Source: Couchioplanes caeruleus (GTDB lineage: Bacteria > Actinomycetota > Actinomycetes > Mycobacteriales > Micromonosporaceae). Taken from it: a stretch of 64,000 bases of DNA. Shown piece after piece: positions 1 through 8,310 of this stretch; position 1 is the first letter of the stretch, and each line of letters starts with the position of its first letter. The stretch lies in the NCBI RefSeq assembly GCF_003751945.1, contig NZ_RJKL01000001.1, positions 7,334,501-7,398,500 on the forward strand. Reading direction: 5' to 3'. The notes under the pieces are model-generated. The model searched no databases and was not told the DNA's origin. It was given only the letters and a program-made list of their open reading frames with translations. The translations under genes and the position numbers were made by a program.

Positions 1-1310
1 ACCACGGTCGTGGCCATCGCGTACATGGTGAACCCGTAGGCGTTCATCCAGTGGCGCAGCCGGGTGGAGCGGCTGAGACGGTCGGCGGTGAGCATCACCA
101 GGGCGCCGAGCACGCCGGCCAGGGCCAGGATCACCGCCATCGCGGCCTGACGTGGGTTGGCGGTGCTGAAGACCAGTGCCTGCGCGAGACCGGACCAGCC
201 GACCGCGATGCCGAGCCGACCCATGTCGGCGGTGGAATGACGGCGTCGCTCCCGGCGGGACACCTTGGCCTCGACGCCGCGCTCGAGCGCGGCGCGGGCG
301 GCGGCAACGGCGCCGGACGACGGCACCTGCCGTACCCGCGCCGTCTTGTCCTGGTAGACCCGCTGGTCAGCCAGGATCTTCAGCTCGGCCGCGGTGGCGG
401 CCTCGTCGGGATAGGAGGCGCACCCGATGCTGGCGGGGGCGACGGGGCCGAGCGTGGCGCGGAGCCGCTTGACCACGGCCTGCGCGTCACCGGTTCCGGT
501 GTCGGTCAGGAGCGCGGCGAACTCGTCTCCGCCGATGCGGCCGACGGCGTCGTGGGTGCGTACACCGTCGGTGAGGGTGCGGCCGGCCCAGGCGAGGAGG
601 TCGTCGCCGGCCTGATGGCCGTAGGTGTCGTTGACGTCTTTGAAGCGGTCGAGGTCGGCGAGCACCAGAGTGACGGGGCTGCCGGTGGCCTCGGCCCGGG
701 CGAGCTCGGTGGCGAGGCGCTCGTCGAAGCCACGCCGGTTGAGGCAGCCAGTCAGTGAGTCGACGCGGGAGACCTGGGCGAGCCGCCGACGCAGCGAGGT
801 GAGCGCCGCGTGATGCCGCAGGCACAGGTAGGCGATGAGGCCGTAGCCGAGGCTGCGGACCCACGCGTAGCCGGGCGGCGCCTCCCCGCCTGTCAGCGCG
901 ACGAACCAGTAGGCCAGGGCCGTGCCGGCGGCGATCGGGGCGAACTTCCGCGGTGGGGTGGCGACGGCGAAGAAGACCAGGCAGAACGGCAGCAGCGCAC
1001 CGAGCGGGCTGGCGACGCCGCCGTCGAGCACGCCGAGGAACGCGGCGCCGACGATGGTTGCTGCGGCGCCGACCAGCTCGACCGGGACCCGCCGGTCGGA
1101 CCGCTCCACCGCGCCGGCACCAACGTAGGTGAGCAGCCCGGTGACGGCCATCGCGGCGACCGTCGCGACCATCGCGGCGCGGTGCGGACCCCCCGTCGTC
1201 CCGGCGAGGTAGACGCCCGACACGGCGGGGACCAGCAGGCCGCACAGCGCGCTGGCGCGAAGGGACCGCACCCCGGCGGAGGGCGCGACCACCGGGACCG
1301 GGACCAGCAC
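1..1310 (-). CDS. Membrane-bound diguanylate cyclase (GGDEF), 3' end outside the window
   Basis: Makes cyclic-di-GMP from two GTP at the inner face of the membrane. The start chosen is the GTG at 1310, because GGAAGGA lies eight bases upstream. About 200 residues of alternating hydrophobic stretches (several transmembrane helices) precede a GGDEF domain that opens with DSLTGCLNRRGF and carries the intact signature RIGGDEF near residue 260. The frame stays open after the GGDEF domain and runs into a second hydrophobic block before leaving the window at base 1. Membrane helices on both sides of a GGDEF domain are unusual; most such cyclases end soon after it. The cyclase call is firm, the stop and full length are not visible. 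Confidence 0.9.
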   Translation of the reverse strand, partial: MLVPVPVVAPSAGVRSLRASALCGLLVPAVSGVYLAGTTGGPHRAAMVATVAAMAVTGLLTYVGAGAVERSDRRVPVELVGAAATIVGAAFLGVLDGGVASPLGALLPFCLVFFAVATPPRKFAPIAAGTALAYWFVALTGGEAPPGYAWVRSLGYGLIAYLCLRHHAALTSLRRRLAQVSRVDSLTGCLNRRGFDERLATELARAEATGSPVTLVLADLDRFKDVNDTYGHQAGDDLLAWAGRTLTDGVRTHDAVGRIGGDEFAALLTDTGTGDAQAVVKRLRATLGPVAPASIGCASYPDEAATAAELKILADQRVYQDKTARVRQVPSSGAVAAARAALERGVEAKVSRRERRRHSTADMGRLGIAVGWSGLAQALVFSTANPRQAAMAVILALAGVLGALVMLTADRLSRSTRLRHWMNAYGFTMYAMATTV

Positions 1311-1516
1311 GTTGATAGTCCTTCCGCGGCGTAGGGAGCTGCCGTACATCCGCACATCGGCCGGACATCTCCGGAGCTGAGCACGCAGGAGTCACCGGCA
1401 TCTGGGTGCGGCCGCGGCTACCGAGTGTGCCCTCAACAGCATCCCTACAGCAACCGCACGAGATCGACGCCGAGGTCGTCGCTCACGTCGACACCGGCGT
1501 CGGCAGAGTGGCTTTG

Positions 1517-1601
1517 GGCGCGACTTGGGGTCCCACTGCGCCACGAGTTCGGAGACCACCCGCGTTGGCGCGATTTTAGTAGGCGCGACTTCGGGTCCCA
1601 C
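1517..1601. repeat. Two imperfect 20-base direct repeats
   Basis: GGCGCGACTTGGGGTCCCAC at 1517-1536 recurs with one change (TTG to TTC) at 1582-1601. A shorter relative of its first half lies at 1567. The repeats sit in a stretch from 1311 to 1835 in which I see no convincing gene. Their role is unknown; they could be a paired regulator site or leftovers of a duplication. Confidence 0.5.
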
Positions 1602-1835
1602 CTCGGTCAGGTGAGGAGAAGGTTGAGTGACCGCAACGGAAGGCGTGCCCGCTTCTGCGGTGTACGTCGCGGTCGGCCCGCCGTAGCGCGTACTCACGCC
1701 TCAGGGGAGCTCAGGACGCTCGCCGACGGCGCCCTCGTGGCCGGACGACCTGGCGCGGACTTCGCCGGACTGTTGATCGCCGAGCGCGGCGACCGTGACC
1801 ACGTCTATTCGTCGTCGTGAGTGTCGGGCGGTATC

Positions 1836-2432
1836 TCATTGGCGTGGTGCTGCGGTTGCGGCTGTGCGGACGTGTGCGCGTTCGCCCTGTTTGCCGACGA
1901 GGCTGAGGAACTCGACGGGTCCTGCGCTGGTGGCTCCGAACCAGTGCGGGGTCCGGGTATCGAACTCGGCGGCCTCGCCGGGGCCGAGGATGAGGTCGTG
2001 CCGTCCGAGGACGAGGCGGAGTTTGCCGCTGAGGACGAAGGCCCAGTCGTAGCCTTCGTGGGTGCGTAGGCGAGGTTCGTCGTCGTCGTGTCCGGCGGGC
2101 AGGATGAACTTGTAGGCCTGGATGCCGCCGGGCCGGCGGGTCAGGGGCACGATGGTCCTGCCGTCGGTGGTCGGTATGGGGCGCATGTTGATGCGGGGGT
2201 CGCCGGTCTGCGGTGCGTCGACGAGTTCGTCGAGGGTGACACCGTGCGCGCGGGCCAGCGGTAGCAGCTGTTCGAGGGTGGGCCGCCGGAGGCCGGCTTC
2301 GAGCCGTGACAGCGTGCTGATCGAGATGCCGGTCTGGTCCGCGAGGTCGCTGAGGGTGATGTCGCGTCGTTGGCGCAGATGCTTGAGTCGTGGTCCTACG
2401 GCGTCGAGGGTGTGTTTGGTCGGGTGTTCCAT
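1836..2432 (-). CDS. XRE-family regulator with cupin sensor domain
   Basis: An N-terminal helix-turn-helix (residues about 10-65, with TLSDLADQTGIS and STLSRLEAG) is followed by a C-terminal cupin fold (about 110-185, with HEGYDWAFVLSGKL and LGPGEAAEF). In this family the cupin senses a small molecule and the HTH represses nearby genes. The ATG at 2432 fits the usual family N-terminus; a GTG at 2468 would add 12 residues. The gene is divergent from the flavoprotein-methyltransferase pair beginning at 2542, with about 110 bases between, which suggests it controls that pair and itself. The target is inference. Confidence 0.88.
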   Translation of the reverse strand: MEHPTKHTLDAVGPRLKHLRQRRDITLSDLADQTGISISTLSRLEAGLRRPTLEQLLPLARAHGVTLDELVDAPQTGDPRINMRPIPTTDGRTIVPLTRRPGGIQAYKFILPAGHDDDEPRLRTHEGYDWAFVLSGKLRLVLGRHDLILGPGEAAEFDTRTPHWFGATSAGPVEFLSLVGKQGERAHVRTAATAAPRQ

Positions 2433-2541
2433 GCCGCCATTTTTCCATTCGGCAAAAGTCTTTGCCACATGTCTGGCTAGTTCCGCATGCTCGCTCAGCC
2501 AGGTGCCGAAGGTAACTGTGCTTTTGACGAGAGGTTGGCCA

Positions 2542-3513
2542 GTGGCAGGTCAGGCGAGTGAGATCCGCGATGTGGTGATCGTGGGAGGCGGCCCGGCCGG
2601 GCTCAGTGCCGCCGTGACGTTGACTCGGGCACGTCGCACGGTGACCGTGGTCGACGCGGGCGAGCCGAGGAACGCCCCGGCCGACGGCGTGCACGGGCTT
2701 CTGGCCTTGGAGGGGGTGAAGCCTTCGGAGTTACTGGCCCGGGGGCGCGAGGAAGTCCTCGGGTATGGCGGTGAGATCGTCGCGGGCGAGGTGGTCGACG
2801 TCTCGTGCACCTCGTACGGACTCCTGGTCGTGCTGCGTGACGGCGCGGTCCTGCAGGGTCGCCGGCTGCTGATCGCCACCGGTCTCGTCGACGAGCTGCC
2901 GGACATTCCCGGAGTTCGCGAGCAGTGGGGACATGGCGTCCTGCATTGTCCGTACTGCCATGGCTGGGAGGTTCGTGACCGCCGGATCGGAGTGCTGGTC
3001 ACCGAGCCGATGGCTGTGCACAAGGCGTTGATGTTCCGTCAGTGGAGCGCCGACGTGGTGCTGTTCGCCGGGGGCCATCGACTCGAGCCGCAACAGCTCG
3101 CCGAGCTGGAGGCGCTCGGCGTCGCGGTGGTCGACGGCGGCATCTCACGCCTGGAGATCGCCGGCGACCGGGTCAGCGGTGTGCGGCTGGAGGACGGGCA
3201 GATCGTCGCGGTCGACGCGGTCGTCGTGGCCACGCGGATGGTCGCCCGCACGGCACCCTTCGCCGGGATCGGCATCGAGCCGGTCCTGCACCCGGCCGGG
3301 GCGTTCATCGAGTCCGACGCGTTCGGCAAGACCGCGATCCCGGGCGTCTGGGCCGCCGGTAACGCCTCCGACATCTCCGCGCAGGTCAGTGGTGCGATCG
3401 CCGAGGGTGCCCGTGCCGGCCAGCACATCAACGCCGACTTGAGCAGGGAAGACCTGGACCGTGCCGTGGCAGCACGTGCCACCGCGGCCGGCGATGAGGG
3501 AGACGTTCGATGA
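2542..3513 (+). CDS. Thioredoxin-reductase-like FAD/NAD(P) oxidoreductase
   Basis: A class II pyridine nucleotide-disulfide oxidoreductase of 323 residues. It has an N-terminal FAD-binding GGGPAGLSAA near residue 12, a redox-active CPYC (Cys136 and Cys139, the place of CxxC in thioredoxin reductase) and a C-terminal FAD-contact segment around GVWAAGNASD. The second Rossmann domain is less regular, so thioredoxin need not be the substrate. GTG at 2542 was chosen because GAGAGG lies about seven bases upstream. The stop overlaps the next start by four bases (ATGA), so the methyltransferase is translationally coupled. Such regulator-flavoprotein-methyltransferase sets recur in actinobacteria; the substrate is unknown to me. 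Confidence 0.9.
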   Translation: MAGQASEIRDVVIVGGGPAGLSAAVTLTRARRTVTVVDAGEPRNAPADGVHGLLALEGVKPSELLARGREEVLGYGGEIVAGEVVDVSCTSYGLLVVLRDGAVLQGRRLLIATGLVDELPDIPGVREQWGHGVLHCPYCHGWEVRDRRIGVLVTEPMAVHKALMFRQWSADVVLFAGGHRLEPQQLAELEALGVAVVDGGISRLEIAGDRVSGVRLEDGQIVAVDAVVVATRMVARTAPFAGIGIEPVLHPAGAFIESDAFGKTAIPGVWAAGNASDISAQVSGAIAEGARAGQHINADLSREDLDRAVAARATAAGDEGDVR

Positions 3514-4163
3514 CGCACGCGTTCGACAAGCCGTACTGGGACCAGATCTGGCAGAGCGACCGGGTCGCGGCCATGGCTGCCGGACAGCCCAACCCGCATC
3601 TGGTGCGCGAGGTAGGCGACCTGGCACCCGGGACGGCCCTGGAAGCGGGCTGCGGTGCCGGAGCCGAGGCGATCTGGCTCGCCACCCGAGGCTGGCAGGT
3701 CACCGCCGCCGATATCGCCGCCGCAGCGCTCACCCACGCGGCCGAGCGCGCCACCGCTGCCGGCGTCGACGCGAAGGTGGCCTGGGTCGAGGCAGACCTG
3801 TCCCGGTGGGAGCCGAACGCCCGGTACGACCTGGTCACCACACACTATGCGCATCCCGCGATGCCCAAGCTGGACTTCTACGAGCGCATCGCGTCCTGGG
3901 TCGCCTCCAAGGGCACGCTCCTCATCGTCGGCCATCTCCACCACCACGATCAAAATGCCACCTCCGGGCACGGACACGGACACGGGCACGGCGGGACCGA
4001 GCCGCCCGCCGCGGCAACGGTGACAGCAGCCGACATCACGACCCGCCTCGATCCGAGCGTGTGGGACGTCGTGACCGCCGAGGAATCGCACCGAAACCTG
4101 ATCGGCCCTGACGGCCACCCGGTTTCCATCCACGACGTCGTCGTCGAAGCCAGCCGCCGCTAA
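3510..4163 (+). CDS. Class I SAM-dependent methyltransferase with His-Gly tract
   Basis: A 217-residue Rossmann-type methyltransferase. Motif I is LEAGCGAGAEA (about residues 44-54) and the acidic end of motif II is in VTAADI. Around residues 150-165 lies a histidine-rich stretch (HLHHHDQN, then repeated GH), absent from typical small methyltransferases and possibly metal-binding. It is coupled to the upstream flavoprotein by a four-base overlap and followed by a terminator-like hairpin, so the pair is a two-gene operon. Substrate not recognisable; TehB-like or thiol/metalloid methylation is possible but unproven. Confidence 0.88.
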   Translation: MTHAFDKPYWDQIWQSDRVAAMAAGQPNPHLVREVGDLAPGTALEAGCGAGAEAIWLATRGWQVTAADIAAAALTHAAERATAAGVDAKVAWVEADLSRWEPNARYDLVTTHYAHPAMPKLDFYERIASWVASKGTLLIVGHLHHHDQNATSGHGHGHGHGGTEPPAAATVTAADITTRLDPSVWDVVTAEESHRNLIGPDGHPVSIHDVVVEASRR

Positions 4164-4175
4164 CCCCCCCGGACA

Positions 4176-4202
4176 ACGCCGGAGCCGGTCGGCTCCCGGC
4201 GT
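4176..4202 (+). terminator. GC-rich hairpin after the methyltransferase
   Basis: ACGCCGGAGCCG pairs with CGGCTCCCGGCGT around a GT loop with one bulged base. It starts 13 bases after the methyltransferase stop. No long T tract follows, as is usual in high-GC actinobacteria. Confidence 0.6.
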
Positions 4203-4231
4203 GCTTCCCCCTGCCCTCACAAAGGAATCCC

Positions 4232-5005
4232 ATGAGCATCAACCCGCCCGTGGCCGGTCACGCCGAGATGCGCCGCAGCGAAATGCTCGGCCTGACCATC
4301 GACGCGGTGGTCCAGATCGGCTCCGCCTACTGGCTGCGGGTTCCAGTTGGCAAGATGCACACCGACCGCTACGTTCCCCTGCACCCACAGCTGAAGACCC
4401 TGCTCGACGATTGGCAATTGCGCCGGCCAGAGGGTCTGCGGTCGAACCTGTTGTTCACCGACCACGGCCGCCCGGTCAACGCCTCCCGCATCGAAGCTGC
4501 GGTCCGCAAGGCCGCCGAACAGGCCGGACTCGGCCGAGTCACTCCCCACCAGCTCCGGCATACCCTGGCCACCCAGGCGATCAACCGGGGGATGTCGTTG
4601 GAAGCCATCGCCGCGCTGCTTGGCCACCGATCGTTGTCCGTGACCCGTGTTTACGCGCGGATCGCCGACCGGACTGTCGCGGACGAGTACTTCGCGGTCT
4701 CGGAGAAGGTAGAGGCGCTCTACGACGCCCCGCGCCGGCTGCCCGCCGAAGCCGAGGGCTCCGAGATGGGCAAACTCCGCCGCGAGATGCACCGCCGGAT
4801 GCTCGGTAACGGCTACTGCGCTCGCCCCGTCGAGATGGACTGCCACTTCGAGTCGATCTGCGAGTCCTGCACCTTCTTCGTCACGACCATCGAGTTCCGG
4901 CCCACCCTCGAACGACAGCGAAATGACGCGGCAGCGAAGGGACAGGTCGCCCGCGAGCAGATCTTCGACGGACTCCTGACCCGACTCGACGAACAAGCCA
5001 GCTGA
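4232..5005 (+). CDS. Tyrosine recombinase/integrase lacking its N-terminal half (remnant)
   Basis: Only the catalytic domain of a phage- or ICE-type integrase is present. The visible catalytic set is Arg14 (MRRSE), His106-x-x-Arg109 (PHQLRH), His132 (LLGHRS) and nucleophile Tyr141 (RVYARI). A C-terminal cluster of four cysteines (about 196-214) probably binds metal and is typical of one actinobacterial integrase group. The SAM-like core-binding domain, usually about 150 residues, is missing: the first ten residues are unrelated and the match begins abruptly near base 4260. It therefore looks like a deletion product kept open by a local start, and is unlikely to recombine DNA alone. Confidence 0.85.
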   Translation: MSINPPVAGHAEMRRSEMLGLTIDAVVQIGSAYWLRVPVGKMHTDRYVPLHPQLKTLLDDWQLRRPEGLRSNLLFTDHGRPVNASRIEAAVRKAAEQAGLGRVTPHQLRHTLATQAINRGMSLEAIAALLGHRSLSVTRVYARIADRTVADEYFAVSEKVEALYDAPRRLPAEAEGSEMGKLRREMHRRMLGNGYCARPVEMDCHFESICESCTFFVTTIEFRPTLERQRNDAAAKGQVAREQIFDGLLTRLDEQAS

Positions 5006-5011
5006 CGAGCC

Positions 5012-5404
5012 TCAACCGCCGCGACGCCAGAATCCGGCGTCGCGGTATCGCCACCAATACAGGACAGTGCGGTCGTCAGGCCACGGTGCTTCTTGGTTGC
5101 CTCGGCGCTCGAAGTGGTCCCGCTCGAGGTCGATGGGGCGCCAGTTCGGATCCAGCGGCTCGTCATCACGAGGCGGCCGAACCTGGGCGACAGACCGCTC
5201 CTCACATGCTCCGAATGCCTTGAAGTTGGCCTGGGCCTCGATCAATGACGGCCGGTTCGCGCCGCCGGCCCAGTCGGGCCAGCGCAGTTGCACCTGATCG
5301 TCCTCCCAGAAACACACCGGGCAGATGTCATACGAGCCGGGCGGCTCGACCATGGTCAGATGCCCGCAGCAGACGCACGGGAAGGTCAGCATCACGGCGG
5401 CCAT
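5012..5404 (-). CDS. Cysteine-rich CPCC-domain protein
   Basis: A 130-residue protein whose first 35 residues carry the paired motifs PCVCCG and CPVCFWEDD, the signature of the Cys-rich CPCC family (a small zinc-ribbon-like fold), followed by an aromatic, acidic tail. Function is unknown; relatives are often found near toxins, immunity genes or mobile DNA. ATG at 5404 was chosen because the family match begins almost at once. It converges on the integrase remnant with six bases between the stops. Confidence 0.8.
   Translation of the reverse strand: MAAVMLTFPCVCCGHLTMVEPPGSYDICPVCFWEDDQVQLRWPDWAGGANRPSLIEAQANFKAFGACEERSVAQVRPPRDDEPLDPNWRPIDLERDHFERRGNQEAPWPDDRTVLYWWRYRDAGFWRRGG
5019..5045. 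terminator. Perfect 10-bp hairpin at a convergent gene junction
   Basis: CCGCGACGCC and GGCGTCGCGG flank a seven-base loop. The hairpin lies over the last codons of the CPCC gene and just past the integrase stop, where it could end transcripts from both sides. As part of it is coding, coincidence is possible. Confidence 0.45.
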
Positions 5405-5471
5405 CCTGCACCATGCCCACGCGACGCCGCAGCGGATTCCTTGGGCTTGACATCCAGACCCGCATATCAGA

Positions 5472-5745
5472 GGTGTCCCGACCGGCAAGATCCGCTTCGA
5501 CAATCTGCGGGCCGCGGTCGCGCAGGTCCTCGGCTTCTTCCCGGCAGCGGGTCGAAACGATCCGGTGGACGGCGTTTCGATCGCACTTCTCGGTCGATCC
5601 GTTCTACTGCCAGCCCGGTTTGCAGGGTGCCCGCGAGAAGGGCGGGGTCGAGGGCAAATCGGTTGGTTCCGCTGCAACCACCTGGTCCCGCTTCCCGAGG
5701 TCGACTCGTTCAAGCAGCTCAATGCACAGGGGCGCCGCCGCGGCT
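5472..5745 (+). pseudogene. Remnant of an IS21-family transposase (istA)
   Basis: Three reading frames in succession give segments of one IstA protein: PTGKIRFDNLRAAVAQVLGF, then RVETIRWTAFRSHFSVDPFY and the following QPGLQGAREKGGVEG, then GQIGWFRCNHLVPLPEVDS. The catalytic-core order is right but two frameshifts separate the pieces. No istB partner or terminal repeats are visible. This is an old, dead insertion. Confidence 0.8.
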
Positions 5746-5826
5746 GGGTTTGCCGTGACGAGGTTCGCGCCGACCGCGCACACCGCGACCGCCCGGGTAG
5801 CCAACATCCTGCTCACTGTCCTGTTG

Positions 5827-6138
5827 ATGATGCAAGAGCTGCTGAACGACGCGGTACGAACCGCAGAGATCGTTACCGTCGACGTTGGCCGCGTCCGCTT
5901 CATCGACTCCACCGTGATCAGTGCGCTGGTTGCCGCCCGCAACACCGCCAACCACATAGGCTGCCGGTTCATCCTGATCAACCCCGCTGCGCGGGTACGC
6001 CGGATCTTGCAGATCACCGGCGTCCTCGACATCATGACCGATCCCCGGGCCGACCAGGTTCAAGCCAGCGGCTTACCGGGCGGTGATCTGGATCGTGGCC
6101 ATGGCATCCACCGATGTCCGCCACCATGGCTGGGGTAA
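5827..6138 (+). pseudogene. N-terminally truncated STAS-domain protein
   Basis: The frame gives the second half of an anti-sigma-factor antagonist STAS domain: VTVDVGRVRFIDSTVISAL holds the loop with the phosphorylatable Ser of this family, followed by the INPAARVRRILQITGV helix. The first strand and helix are missing; upstream DNA is the IS21 remnant, so insertion and decay probably removed them. A product from the ATG at 5827 is possible but would be incomplete. Confidence 0.6.
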
Positions 6139-6698
6139 GGCATCCGCCTCGGGCGCCACGGCGTCCGCCGTTGGTCCAAGCGGGCAGCCCGCGGAGTGCG
6201 GCGACTATCTGCCCAGACCACCCATCAAGGACGATATGTTCGCTGTCGTGCAGAAGCAGCTCGACCAAGCCTCGTATCGGTGGACGCGGTGGTAAGAACT
6301 GCCGCCAAGTCACCAGTGTTTGCGGGAGCTGCCGTCAAACGCGACCAAAGGCCGCCCGGCCCGGCTGATGCGATAACTCGTTTGGTCCAGGCGTGGCGCC
6401 GCGCGGCTGCGGAAGAAATGTCCTGCGCCCACCCCATTTTGTGGTGCGACGCAGTCAATGGGACGCCCCACGGTGCCGGTGGTGCTCCTGTGGCGGCGAC
6501 GGCCGTGACCGCTGCCATGCATACCGTGACGGCCAGGCCGCCGGCTCGTCCCGGACCGGCCCAGCCGAATACCCCCACCAGCCGACTGTGCATTACCTCG
6601 CTATCGGCACCGTGGGCACTGACATGAGGAAGATGCACCCGAACAGCAACGGGAATCACCCGGCGCTGAAACCCGCCAACCCGGCCCGGCTCGCTCGA
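6139..6698. other. Stretch without a recognisable gene
   Basis: Open frames exist on both strands (for example minus strand 6659-6225) but none has a recognisable domain, a convincing ribosome site or a consistent protein-like composition. Given the fragments on either side, decayed coding DNA is likely. Confidence 0.4.
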
Positions 6699-7010
6699 TC
6701 AGGGCGCCGTGAGCAGCGGAAAAGGGGGCCGCTCACCATTGTCATGGTCGGCACTGCGGTCGCGGTAGACGACGGGCCGGTAGTCAGGGTGGATGCCGGG
6801 TTTCGAAGGTGTGTCCTCCTCGGGGGTGGCAATGTCGTCGGTCAGCGGGAAGCAGCCGGCGAACGGGTCGGGCAGGCGGCGCCAGGCGTCGAAGCCGTCG
6901 GCGAGTTCGGCGTCGGTGAGCAGGCATGAGTGCAGTCGTTCGGTGATGGCGTCGTGGTCGAGGTGCAGACCGATCGCTCGCCGACCAGGTCGCCTCGCAG
7001 ATTCCCGCCG
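6699..7010 (-). pseudogene. C-terminal remnant of a CobW-family GTP-binding protein
   Basis: The segment GLHLDHDAITERLHSCLL followed by TDAELADGF and LPDPFAG matches the C-terminal domain of actinobacterial CobW/COG0523 metal chaperones. The GTPase domain with its P-loop is absent; upstream the frame degenerates into Arg/Ser-rich sequence that meets a plus-strand phosphoribosyltransferase fragment. A broken gene rather than a functional chaperone. Confidence 0.6.
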
Positions 7011-7028
7011 CCGAGACGACGGATCGGC

Positions 7029-7300
7029 CCCTGTTGCTGGCCTGCCGAGCGGCGGCGTGTCGGTGGCCGTCCCGGTCGCCGAACGACTCGTCGCCGAGCT
7101 AGACATGGTCATCGCGCGCAAGATCGGCGCCCCCGGCCGGCCGGAACTCGGCGTCGGCGCGATTGCCGAGGACGGCCCGCCGGTCTTCGAGGAGACCCTG
7201 CTGCACTACCTCGGCCTGACCGAGGAGGACCTGGCCGGCACGGTCGCCGCCGAGCGCGCTGCAGTCCGGGCAGTCCCACGGCAAGCAGCGACGGAAGCAG
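7029..7300 (+). pseudogene. Internal fragment of a phosphoribosyltransferase-fold protein
   Basis: VAGLPSGGVSVAVPVAERL, VIARKIGAPGRPELGVGAI and LLHYLGLTEEDL follow one another as in the widespread actinobacterial phosphoribosyltransferase-like family. The N-terminal strand and the C-terminal half with the PRPP loop are missing. It abuts the CobW remnant head to head, so two truncated genes meet near 7020. Confidence 0.6.
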
Positions 7301-7351
7301 CAGAACGCCGACTGATGCTGCGGCCGATGTCGATGGGTCACGGGCGGTCCG

Positions 7352-7630
7352 TCACCGACGGTGATCCTCGTCGTCGACGGGAACGAGCTGACGCTGCTCA
7401 AGAGCGTCGGCGGCGTTGGCGTTCGTGGGCAAGGAGGCAGGCGGCCGCTCCTGATCGCCGGGCACGGCGGCGTGCTGCTCGGCAAGGTCCGCGACGTTGG
7501 CATCCAGCGGGGGACTGTCGGGCATGTGGTCCTGCTGCACGTCCTCGACGACGGATCGCTGCTGTTCCATCGCGTCGGCCTCCGGCGGCTGGTCAAGGGG
7601 GTTCCCAGGCGCGTTCCAGTCGGTAGTCAT
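7352..7630 (-). CDS. Small acidic protein with an internal repeat
   Basis: A 92-residue, very acidic, probably unstructured protein. A motif of the form ADxxEQ-x3-VPxD occurs three times (EADAMEQQRSVVED, NVADLAEQHAAVPGD, NAADALEQRQLVPVDD). I recognise this as a recurring small actinobacterial protein type but know no function. ATG at 7630 is favoured over the adjoining GTG because AGGAG is eight bases upstream. Confidence 0.7.
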   Translation of the reverse strand: MTTDWNAPGNPLDQPPEADAMEQQRSVVEDVQQDHMPDSPPLDANVADLAEQHAAVPGDQERPPASLPTNANAADALEQRQLVPVDDEDHRR

Positions 7631-7696
7631 CACCTTTACTCCTGATTCGGCAGGTCGACCTACCTTTGCCAGGCGGGTACGGACTATCCGCGGTGA

Positions 7697-7930
7697 CTAG
7701 CGCCTCGGCGAGGCGGAGGCGGAGGCGGAGGCGGAAGTCTCACGCTCACCCTTCGGCCCGAGTCCACGACGGCTGCGGAGCACTCCTTTCCGGCCGCGCT
7801 CGTCTTGCAGGATCTCGTTGGCGCGTTCGTCGGCGCCGGAGTCGTTGGCCTGGCCGGAGTTCTCCAGGTCCTTGCGCAGCCGGGCGCGCTGGATGTCGTA
7901 CCCCTTGCTGCCGGGTCGCTTGCCGGACAT
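7697..7930 (-). CDS. Small conserved hypothetical protein with a repeat-encoded tail
   Basis: The first 55 residues (MSGKRPGSKGYDIQRARLRK, then DLENSG and ADERANEIL) are charged and helical, like a family of small actinobacterial proteins of unknown role. The last 14 residues are an Ala-Ser alternation encoded by a hexamer repeat, so the C-terminus may vary in length among strains. An ATG five codons further upstream is also possible. Confidence 0.65.
   Translation of the reverse strand: MSGKRPGSKGYDIQRARLRKDLENSGQANDSGADERANEILQDERGRKGVLRSRRGLGPKGERETSASASASASPRR
7711..7734. repeat. Hexanucleotide tandem repeat (AGGCGG x4)
   Basis: Four perfect copies of AGGCGG lie inside the 3' end of the small minus-strand gene ending at 7697 and encode an Ala-Ser run. 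Copy-number change would keep the reading frame. Confidence 0.75.
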
Positions 7931-8109
7931 CGTCTTCTCCTTCATTCAGGTGTGAAACTCTCGGCGTACCCCTGCAACCGAGGTTCAATCGTTTATCCCA
8001 GGTGGGCGGGGTAAACGCCCCTCCTGTGTGTGGGTAACCGTGGGCGGAAAGGCCGGTGAGTGACCTCTCGGCGTTGCCCTGGACGGCGACGGGGATAACG
8101 CGGCTGCTG

Positions 8110-8310
8110 AAACGGTCGACACCCACATCCGCGCGGGCATGCGCAGGTCGCCGGTCCCGCCGAGATAGCCCGCGATCTCGGCGAGCTTGATGTTGGCGCG
8201 CTGACTCGTCCGGACCAGCAAGGTGCAACGCCTGATCGTCGGTGGTCTCATGACGTTCCACCGGAATGGCGCTTGGCTTGGCCGATCACGTCGCGCATCG
8301 AAGGGCCAAC
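8110..8310 (-). pseudogene. Frameshifted ANTAR-domain protein
   Basis: One frame gives RDVIGQAK and MERHETTDDQALHL, the next gives LLVRTSQRANIKLAEIAGYL. Together they are an ANTAR RNA-binding domain with one frameshift near 8220 and a damaged segment where intact relatives read GQAKGILMERH. A related intact copy lies at 11327-11590. Confidence 0.65.

Noticed and set aside
4232-5005. Functional integrase with an att site nearby
   Set aside because: The core-binding domain is missing and no tRNA gene or repeat pair suited to an att site was found.
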